This document shows, piece by piece, positions 1 to 6,079 of a DNA stretch of 9,001 nt (position 1 is the stretch's first letter; each line of letters starts with the position of its first letter). Below the pieces are notes generated by a model. It worked only from the letters and a program-made list of their open reading frames with translations, had not been told where the DNA came from and did no database searches. Both the position numbers and the translations under genes were made by a program. Origin of the DNA: Bacteroidota bacterium (GTDB lineage: Bacteria; Bacteroidota; Bacteroidia; Chitinophagales; Saprospiraceae); contig JAKQGD010000493.1 in assembly GCA_029573365.1 (NCBI GenBank), positions 1 through 9,001 of the forward strand, given 5' to 3'.

Positions 1-218
1 GTGGTGGATACAACGATGAGCTCATTTTTGCTATTGACAAAAAAACTGATGTTTATCTTTGTTTCAGCCTTGATGAATTTTTCGAAGTGAACGGATTCCA
101 GCAAGTCTCTGATCTGTTTGTTTTCAGGCTTGGTTATAACAGTGCTTACATTGGCCGAAGCCATAGTAGCGGCCACGGAAAAAGCCGATACAAAAAGCAA
201 ATTTCTTAAAGTTCTCAT
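1..218 (-). CDS. Small secreted protein of unknown function, N-terminal part only
   Basis: This reading frame starts at an ATG at 218-216 and runs off the left edge after 72 codons. The first 22 residues look like a Sec signal peptide: Arg at positions 2 and 5, a hydrophobic stretch LLFVSAFSVAATM, and a probable cleavage after ASA. The mature part begins NVSTVITKPENKQIRDLL and continues with an alternation of charged and hydrophobic residues ending near NELIVVST. Short exported proteins with a similar INISFxVNxxNELIVVS pattern are, from memory, common in Bacteroidota and have no assigned function. It lies 235 bases downstream of tex on the same strand and could be co-transcribed with it or have its own promoter; I found no convincing promoter match. 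The C-terminus and total length are unknown. Confidence 0.75.
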   Translation of the reverse strand, partial: MRTLRNLLFVSAFSVAATMASANVSTVITKPENKQIRDLLESVHFEKFIKAETKINISFFVNSKNELIVVST

Positions 219-418
219 GTGCTTAGAATTTAGGGTTAAAAATTAATGAATTGATTTTAAATACATTACAACCCAAAGACGTAAAAGCCTGATCCTAAGT
301 TGCACGCCGGCCACCAACACTCATATTTACTCTACCAAATTCACAAATAATCAGACGACAGATAAAAAACGACATGTCAAAATTTTTCCTGCCCGGGCAT
401 AAATGTTACAAATTACTC

Positions 419-448
419 TGGCAATGGGCCTTTCAGACTCCGTTGCCA
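419..448 (-). terminator. Hairpin just after the tex stop codon, weak terminator candidate
   Basis: Arms 419-427 and 440-448 (TGGCAATGG and CCGTTGCCA on the plus strand) can form a nine-pair stem around a 12-base loop. One position is T-G, which becomes a C-A mismatch in the tex transcript. The structure begins about six bases past the tex stop. No U-run follows it on the minus strand, so it is not a standard intrinsic terminator. It may only stabilise the transcript end, or it may be chance. Confidence 0.25.
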
Positions 449-453
449 TAGTT

Positions 454-2595
454 TCATCCAGGCAACAAGCTCAGATTGATTCGTTTTCGGGCTACCTCCA
501 CGCCTGTAACCCTGACCTGCAACTCCTGTCCCAGATGCAGTACATCAGCAGGATTGCTTATGTATTTGTTTGTAATCTGAGAAATGTGTAGCAGGCCATC
601 CTGCTTGACGCCAATATCAACAAATGCTCCAAAATTAGTCAGATTGGTCACAATGCCGGGCACAATCATACCTTCCTTTACATCTTCCACCGTCCTTATG
701 TGCTGGTCAAAGGAAAATACTCTGGCTTCGCCCCTGGGGTCGAGTCCGGGTTTGTCCAACTCTGTGAGTATGTCCTGTATAGTAGGCAGTCCCGTTTTAT
801 CGGTGACAAAAGCTTCGGGTCGAATATTTTTGCGTAAGACCTTGTCTTCAAGAAAAGTACCTAAGGGCACTCCCAGAGAGGCGGCCATTTTTTCTACCAC
901 GAAATAAGATTCAGGATGCACACCGGTATTGTCAAGAGGCTGAGAACCTTCTCTGATACGAATAAATCCGGCACACTGTTCATACGCTTTGTCCCCGAGT
1001 CGTGGCACAGACTTTAGTTGTGATCTGTTTAGGAAATCGCCGTTTGCCGTTCTGTAATCCACGATATTTTTAGCCAGTGAAGGACCAAGTCCGGCTACAT
1101 AGGTGAGTATGTGCCGCGATGCAGTGTTGACATTTACCCCTACTCTGTTGACACAGCTGACAACCGTCATATCCAGGTTTTCTCTTAATTTCCCCTGATG
1201 TACATCGTGCTGATACTGACCCACACCGATGGATTTAGGGTCGATTTTTACCAGTTCTGCCAGGGGGTCCATCAGCCTCCGGCCTATAGATATGGCACCT
1301 CTGACGGTGACATCCAGCTCCGGAAATTCTTCTCTGGCCACCTCAGATGCAGAATAAATGGAGGCACCGCTTTCGCTAACGACAAATACGTCTACTTTGT
1401 GGTCAAACCTGATTTCTTCTGCCAGGGCCTTGGTCTCCCTCGAGGCGGTACCATTGCCAATGCCTATTGCTGCTATATTGTATTTATCCGCCAAAAACCG
1501 GATGGTATCACCGGCTTCTGACCACTGGTTTTGAGGCGGGTGCGGAAAAATGGTCGTGCTGTGCAAGAGGCTTCCATTGGAATCCAGGCAAACCACTTTG
1601 CAACCCGTCCTGAAGCCCGGATCCAGGGCCATCACAGGCTTCTGACCCAATGGTGCAGCAAGAAGCAGCTGCCTAAGGTTTTCACCAAAAACCCTGATGG
1701 CTTCTTCATCGGCCTTTTCTCTGGATTCATTGATAATCTGGGTTTCTACTCCCGGAAAAATTAGCCTCTTGTAACTGTCATCTATGGCTCGGGCTATTAT
1801 ATCTGCCTCCTGGCCGACTGATGACCTTATGTATTTGCGGCTGATCATGGATACCGCTCTTTCGTCATCGATCTCCAATCCCACTTTTAGAAACCCCTCG
1901 CTGTCTCCACGCATCATGGCAAGAAACCGGTGGGACGGACACCGCGACAGGGGTTCAGAAAAATCGAAATAATCAAGAAATTTAGAAGCTTCTTCCTTCC
2001 TTTTGGGCACCACTTTGGATTTGATGATGGCAAACTTCCGGAACTGGTTACGAAGCCGGTCCCTGACGTCCTGGTCCTCGCTGACCCACTCTGATATGAT
2101 GTCTGAAGCACCCTGGATGGCCATATTTTCATCTGAAACAGTACCATTGACATAACGTTCTGCTATAAAGTCAATGTCCTGGTTTCTCTGGCTCATGATG
2201 ATTTTGGCCAGCGGTTCCAGCCCTTGCTCTATGGCTGCGTCAGCACGTGTTTTTTTTCTTTTGCGATATGGCAGGTAAATGTCTTCCAACTCATTGAGGT
2301 CATAACATTCTTCTATTTTTTTCCTGAGCTCATCGGAGAGCTTGCCCTGCTCTGAGATGGACTCCAGGATGGTAGATTTCCGACTTTCAACCTCCAGCAG
2401 TCTCTTTTGCATCTTAGCCACATCCCCTATCTGCACTTCGTCCAGGCCACCGGTCCTTTCCTTTCTGTATCTGGCAATAAAAGGGATGGTTCCGCCTTCG
2501 TCAAAAAGTCGCAGTGTACTGGCCACAGACTGCCGATGGATACCAAGGGCCGTTGATATCAGGTCAATATGTTTGGCGAAAGCCTGTTCAGACAT
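454..2595 (-). CDS. tex: Tex family S1 RNA-binding transcription accessory protein
   Basis: This encodes a 713-residue cytoplasmic nucleic-acid-binding protein of the Tex/YhgF family, which acts with the transcription machinery and is usually a housekeeping gene. The domain order is that of the family. A helical N-terminal region (about 1-310) includes the typical GGTIPFIARYRKERTG (34-49). A YqgF/RNase H-like fold begins at MALDPGFRTG (322-331). The family block IDPKSIGVGQYQHDV is at 451-465. Helix-hairpin-helix motifs are at about 499-547 (YVAGLGPSLAKNIVDYR, then SVPRLGDKAYEQ). A C-terminal S1 domain spans about 639-711 (NFGAFVDIGVKQDGLLHIS). The length fits the shorter members of the family. 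The frame stays open up to an ATG at 2646, but I chose the ATG at 2595 because the extra 17 residues (rich in Cys and Asp) do not look like the family N-terminus. In addition, a good -7 box lies within that extension. No disrupted motif was seen. Confidence 0.95.
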   Translation of the reverse strand: MSEQAFAKHIDLISTALGIHRQSVASTLRLFDEGGTIPFIARYRKERTGGLDEVQIGDVAKMQKRLLEVESRKSTILESISEQGKLSDELRKKIEECYDLNELEDIYLPYRKRKKTRADAAIEQGLEPLAKIIMSQRNQDIDFIAERYVNGTVSDENMAIQGASDIISEWVSEDQDVRDRLRNQFRKFAIIKSKVVPKRKEEASKFLDYFDFSEPLSRCPSHRFLAMMRGDSEGFLKVGLEIDDERAVSMISRKYIRSSVGQEADIIARAIDDSYKRLIFPGVETQIINESREKADEEAIRVFGENLRQLLLAAPLGQKPVMALDPGFRTGCKVVCLDSNGSLLHSTTIFPHPPQNQWSEAGDTIRFLADKYNIAAIGIGNGTASRETKALAEEIRFDHKVDVFVVSESGASIYSASEVAREEFPELDVTVRGAISIGRRLMDPLAELVKIDPKSIGVGQYQHDVHQGKLRENLDMTVVSCVNRVGVNVNTASRHILTYVAGLGPSLAKNIVDYRTANGDFLNRSQLKSVPRLGDKAYEQCAGFIRIREGSQPLDNTGVHPESYFVVEKMAASLGVPLGTFLEDKVLRKNIRPEAFVTDKTGLPTIQDILTELDKPGLDPRGEARVFSFDQHIRTVEDVKEGMIVPGIVTNLTNFGAFVDIGVKQDGLLHISQITNKYISNPADVLHLGQELQVRVTGVEVARKRINLSLLPG

Positions 2596-2611
2596 ATTAC
2601 AAAATTTGCGA

Positions 2612-2619
2612 CAAAAATA
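2612..2619 (-). promoter_or_regulatory. Possible -7 box for tex
   Basis: On the minus strand this reads TATTTTTG, a full match to the Bacteroidota -7 element TAnnTTTG, and it lies 16 bases ahead of the ATG at 2595. No TTTG is present at 18-21 bases upstream, so only half of the promoter is recognisable. If real, it gives a very short leader and rules out the longer start at 2646. Confidence 0.3.
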
Positions 2620-2671
2620 ACATGCATCATCGGATAAATCATGCACTCACCTCACTGATATGTCGTGGGGG

Positions 2672-2784
2672 ATAAGGTTAGGAAAAACATACCCTCCTTT
2701 CTTTTGTTAGAATGGTTCTAATATATTATGTTTGTTTTGTGAAGCGATTTCTCTCATATTTTGCCATTGTGGCCCTAACCTTAT
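2672..2784. repeat. 11-bp inverted repeat flanking the plus-strand promoter
   Basis: ATAAGGTTAGG at 2672-2682 is the exact reverse complement of CCTAACCTTAT at 2774-2784. The arms are separated by 91 bases that contain the -33/-7 promoter match and both candidate start codons of the following gene. The right arm lies inside the signal-peptide coding region. The left arm would be upstream of the transcript, so an RNA hairpin is unlikely, and a paired protein-binding site is the only obvious role. Chance is a fair alternative. Confidence 0.3.
2703..2734 (+). promoter_or_regulatory. Bacteroidota-type promoter for the three-gene plus-strand block
   Basis: TTTG at 2703-2706 is followed by 20 bases and then TATGTTTG at 2727-2734. 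Both boxes match the consensus for the primary sigma factor of Bacteroidota (TTTG, 19-21 bases, TAnnTTTG). Transcription would begin near 2738-2742. This is downstream of the ATG at 2712 and almost on the GTG at 2739, so the promoter bears directly on the start choice of the next gene. This is a pattern match only. Confidence 0.45.
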
Positions 2785-5441
2785 TTGCGGTACAATCTGC
2801 CAGAGCTACCCATAACCGGGCAGGTGAGATCACTTACAGGCAGACCGGTCCCTTGTCGGTAGAAATGACCATCATCACGTATACCAAGGCCAGCAGCGTC
2901 GCCGCCGACCGAGACAGTCTGGATGTATTTTGGGGCGATGGTACAAGGCAATTTGTCAAAAGAGACAACAACAGGACTAAATTTGAGCCCAACGATATAA
3001 AAATCAATTATTACATAGCCGAACACACTTATCCCGGACCTGCCACATATACGATTTCCTTTCAGGACCCCAACAGAATCGGAGGCATTCTCAATGTCAA
3101 TTATCCCAACTCGATCGACATACCCTTTTTTTTGAGTACAACCTTTACCTTGCTGGATCAACAGTTTCAAGGTCTCAACAACTCAGCGGTCCTGCTGCAG
3201 CCTCCCATAGACATAGGGTGTGTAAATAAAATCTTTGTTCACAACCCCAATGCTTACGACCCTGACGGTGACAGTCTCGCATATGAATTGACTGCTCCTC
3301 TGCAGGCTGTAAACACTCCTGTGCCGGGATACAAACATCCTGACGAAATAGGTACAAGTGCAGGCAACAGTTTTACCATCAATCCGCTCACAGGCGAAGT
3401 GAGATGGAACAGTCCCAAACTACAGGGTGAATACAATATTGCCATAAAAATCAAAGAATACCGCAATGGAAAACTCATCAATGTCATTCTGAGAGACATG
3501 CAAATCCTCATACGGGCGTGTGACAACGAGCCTCCTGTGATCAAGGCTGAGGAATCATTCTGTGTCATAGCCGGCGAAACGATAGTGGTAGACATCGAAG
3601 TGGATGACCCCAACCAAAATCAGAAAGTAAAACTCAGTGCCACCGGAGGCCCCTTTACTGTAGCAGGTCCGGCACAGCTTATCGGCCCAGCTCAATACAC
3701 ACCGGTCAAGTTTACAGCTAAACTCGTGTGGCAGACAAATTGCCAGCATGTTTCTGACCAGTATTATCAGGTCGTGCTAAGAGCGGTAGATAATTTTTAT
3801 GCAGATTCGTCTGGGCTGGCAGCCCTGAAAACCATCCGCATCAAAGTAGTCGGTCCTCCTCCTCAAAATCTCACTGCAAAATCCCAAAACGGCAATGTCC
3901 TCCTCGAATGGGACCAACCCTACCGGTGCGATGCCACTGCCGGGAACTACTTTCAGGGATTTTCTGTATGGCGAAAAATATCGAGTGCCAATTTTATGCC
4001 CGACACATGCAATCCAGGGCTGACGGGATCACCCTATGTCAAAATTGTAGCAAAAACGACAGCTTCGCAGGGAGGCAAATACTTTTATGAAGACACAAAA
4101 GCGGATCCCGGATACACATATTGCTACCGTGTGCAGGCAGAATTTGCAAAGCAGACCCTGACAGGCAATCCTTTTAACCGCGTGGAGAGCCTCCCATCCG
4201 ACGAAGTATGCCTCGTGCTCCTCCGTGATTTGCCGCTCATCACAAAAACATCTGTGGATGTGACCTCTGTAACGGCAGGAGAGGTCCACGTACGCTGGAC
4301 CAGGCCACTGCCGGCAGACCTGGACACCATCCAAAATCCGGGACCATACACCTACGAACTGTGGAGGTCTGCTGGCATGTCCGGTTTTGTTTTGGTAAAC
4401 AGTCAGCAAACCCCTTACTTCAGTTCTAACATTGATACCAATTATTTTGATAAAAGTCTCAACACTCTTCAGAAACAATATTCATATTTCATCAGGCTCT
4501 TCAGCAAAGCAAAAAAAGTAGGAGACTGTCCTGCAGCCACAACTCTCTTCCTCACTGCCAGTCCGCAGGATAAGAAAGTGTTGCTCACATGGAGTGCCTC
4601 GGTCCCCTGGAGTAATCAAAGTTTTGACATATTCCGCAGAGACGACACAGGAAATTTTGTAATGATTGGCCGGACAACCGAATCAGAATTTACCGACTCA
4701 GGCCTGGACAACGAAAAAGAATATTGCTACAAAGTATTTTCAACAGGCACTTATTCTATTGACAACATAGAAGATCCCATAACGAATTATTCGCAGGAAA
4801 CCTGCCTCAGGCCCTATGACAATGAGCCACCCTGTACACCTGCCATTACGGTCAAAAACATCTGCGACCAGCTCACAGGTGAAACCAATCCAAACGAGCT
4901 TTACAACATTGTTAACTGGGCCGTACCAGGCTGCCCGGGCATACCAGATGACATCAAATCATATAATATTTATTACTCAGAAACTACGGAGGGAAGTTTT
5001 TCGGCTATAGCCAATGTATCTGCGTCTGAAACCAGTTACCTTCACTATCCGGAAAACGGAATTCTGGGTTGCTACCACGTCACCGCCATAGACGAAAATG
5101 GCAACGAAAGTCCTGCAGGCACACCTGTATGTGTAGACAATTGTCCGAATTACATCCTGCCCAATACATTTACTCCCAATGGCGACGGCAAAAACGACAT
5201 ATACAAACCCAGGTTAAATCTCTTTATAGAGTCCGTGGAATTTAAGGTATTTAATCAATGGGGCAATGAAGTATTTAGCACCAAAGACCCGGATATCAAC
5301 TGGAACGGAACCACCAACTCAGGAAAAGAGCTCAGCGATGGCACTTATTATTATACGTGTCTGGTTTTCGAAAAAAGGGTAACAGGTACCCGGCAAGCCA
5401 AAAACCCACTGACAGGATTTATTCATATCATAAGAAATTAA
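2712..5441 (+). CDS. Secreted multidomain protein with fibronectin-III-like modules and T9SS type B sorting domain
   Basis: This 909-residue protein is predicted to be exported by Sec and then the type IX secretion system, and to end up on the surface or outside. A signal peptide lies in the first 32 residues (KRFLSYFAIVALTLFAVQSA, cleavage near ARA). A PKD-like region follows (WGDGT at 74-78, HTYPGPATYTISF at 105-117). Two cadherin/Ig-like stretches come next (DPDGDSLAYEL at 183-193 and VDIEVDDPNQNQ at 293-304). Four fibronectin-III-like modules occupy roughly 385-500, 505-605, 610-698 and 708-807. Residues 812-909 match the gliding-associated C-terminal domain: LPNTFTPNGDGKNDIY, FKVFNQWGNEVF, INWNG and SDGTYYYTCLVFE. 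That domain is the T9SS type B sorting signal. No catalytic motif was recognised, so a structural or binding role is inferred. The start is uncertain: ATG 2712 gives an odd hydrophobic stretch before KR, while GTG 2739 gives a normal signal peptide and fits the promoter. The stop shares one base with the ribE start. Confidence 0.9.
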   Translation: MVLIYYVCFVKRFLSYFAIVALTLFAVQSARATHNRAGEITYRQTGPLSVEMTIITYTKASSVAADRDSLDVFWGDGTRQFVKRDNNRTKFEPNDIKINYYIAEHTYPGPATYTISFQDPNRIGGILNVNYPNSIDIPFFLSTTFTLLDQQFQGLNNSAVLLQPPIDIGCVNKIFVHNPNAYDPDGDSLAYELTAPLQAVNTPVPGYKHPDEIGTSAGNSFTINPLTGEVRWNSPKLQGEYNIAIKIKEYRNGKLINVILRDMQILIRACDNEPPVIKAEESFCVIAGETIVVDIEVDDPNQNQKVKLSATGGPFTVAGPAQLIGPAQYTPVKFTAKLVWQTNCQHVSDQYYQVVLRAVDNFYADSSGLAALKTIRIKVVGPPPQNLTAKSQNGNVLLEWDQPYRCDATAGNYFQGFSVWRKISSANFMPDTCNPGLTGSPYVKIVAKTTASQGGKYFYEDTKADPGYTYCYRVQAEFAKQTLTGNPFNRVESLPSDEVCLVLLRDLPLITKTSVDVTSVTAGEVHVRWTRPLPADLDTIQNPGPYTYELWRSAGMSGFVLVNSQQTPYFSSNIDTNYFDKSLNTLQKQYSYFIRLFSKAKKVGDCPAATTLFLTASPQDKKVLLTWSASVPWSNQSFDIFRRDDTGNFVMIGRTTESEFTDSGLDNEKEYCYKVFSTGTYSIDNIEDPITNYSQETCLRPYDNEPPCTPAITVKNICDQLTGETNPNELYNIVNWAVPGCPGIPDDIKSYNIYYSETTEGSFSAIANVSASETSYLHYPENGILGCYHVTAIDENGNESPAGTPVCVDNCPNYILPNTFTPNGDGKNDIYKPRLNLFIESVEFKVFNQWGNEVFSTKDPDINWNGTTNSGKELSDGTYYYTCLVFEKRVTGTRQAKNPLTGFIHIIRN

Positions 5442-6079
5442 TGTTTAGCGGCATCGTAGAAGATCTCGGAAAAGTAGTATCAATTGTCCATGAGGGCAGC
5501 AACATACATTTTACTATAGAATCAAAAATAAGCAGCGAAGCTTACATAGATCAAAGCATAGCCCATAACGGTGTCTGTCTGACGGTAGTCTCAGCTGCGG
5601 GCCAGAAACACACCGTTACCGCAGTACATGAAACATTGTCAAAAACAAATCTGGGCCTTTTAAAAGTAGGGGACTCCGTTAATCTCGAACGATCACTGAC
5701 ACCCGGCAGCCGTATGGACGGTCATTTTGTCCAAGGGCATGTAGACACAATAATTGATTGTTTTGCAGTCTCTGAAAAAGGAGGAAGCCATTTATTCGAA
5801 TTTGTATTGCCTCCCACCAGTAGCACCCTCATTGTAGACCGTGGATCGGTCTGCCTCAATGGAGTCAGCCTCACCGTGGCGGATAAAACCCGCAATGGAT
5901 TCAAAATAGCTGTTATACCCTATACTTTTGAACATACAAACTTTAAAAATCTGAAAGCCGGAGACAAGGTCAATGTAGAATTTGACGTGCTGGGAAAATA
6001 TATAGTTAATTACCTGGAAAACCTGGTTTCAGACCCTTCATTACGCACAAACATTCTTCAATCTGTCAATAAAAAATGA
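5441..6079 (+). CDS. ribE: Riboflavin synthase, alpha chain
   Basis: This 212-residue cytoplasmic enzyme converts two molecules of 6,7-dimethyl-8-ribityllumazine to riboflavin plus a pyrimidinedione that is recycled, the last step of riboflavin synthesis. The family's internal duplication is visible: NGVCLTV at 43-49 in the first barrel and NGVSLTV at 140-146 in the second, with GHFVQGHVD at 94-102 between them. By alignment from memory with the E. coli enzyme, the key residues are present: Phe2, Cys46 (E. coli Cys48), Ser143 (Ser146) and Asp182 (Asp185). The ATG at 5441 gives the conserved MFSGIVED start; an ATG further up in the same frame (5357) lies inside the preceding gene and is not credible. 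The start overlaps the previous stop (TAATG), and the TGA stop overlaps the next start (ATGA), which suggests translational coupling. No FMN riboswitch is visible upstream, and other rib genes are absent here. Confidence 0.96.
   Translation: MFSGIVEDLGKVVSIVHEGSNIHFTIESKISSEAYIDQSIAHNGVCLTVVSAAGQKHTVTAVHETLSKTNLGLLKVGDSVNLERSLTPGSRMDGHFVQGHVDTIIDCFAVSEKGGSHLFEFVLPPTSSTLIVDRGSVCLNGVSLTVADKTRNGFKIAVIPYTFEHTNFKNLKAGDKVNVEFDVLGKYIVNYLENLVSDPSLRTNILQSVNKK

Noticed and set aside
318..347. Possible promoter for the small secreted protein (TTTG, 18 bases, TATGAGTG on the minus strand)
   Set aside because: The -7 box has two mismatches and the spacing is one base short of the usual range. Other TTTG pairs in 219-453 are no better.
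390..399. Ten-base perfect palindrome TGCCCGGGCA between tex and the small gene
   Set aside because: It has no loop and no U-run after it, and a single short palindrome is easily due to chance.
2621..2645. CATGCA repeated 19 bases apart upstream of tex, also readable as TGCAT/ATGCA inverted arms
   Set aside because: The arms are only five to six bases and partly self-palindromic, so there is too little for an operator call.
2596..2646. 17-residue N-terminal extension of Tex from an ATG at 2646
   Set aside because: The extra residues do not resemble the family N-terminus, and a -7 box match lies inside them. The ATG at 2595 gives the usual start.
2596..2711. Search for an FMN riboswitch upstream of the ribE-containing block
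   Set aside because: The region is short and shows none of the conserved hairpins expected of that riboswitch; ribE is also about 2.7 kb further down.
4029..4478. 149-codon open frame on the minus strand inside the 909-residue gene
   Set aside because: It is antisense to clear fibronectin-III-like coding sequence, has no recognisable domain, and no promoter was seen for it.
5357..5440. 28-residue upstream extension of riboflavin synthase
   Set aside because: It would overlap the sorting domain of the preceding gene, and the family begins with MF(T/S)GIV, with Phe2 being functionally important.
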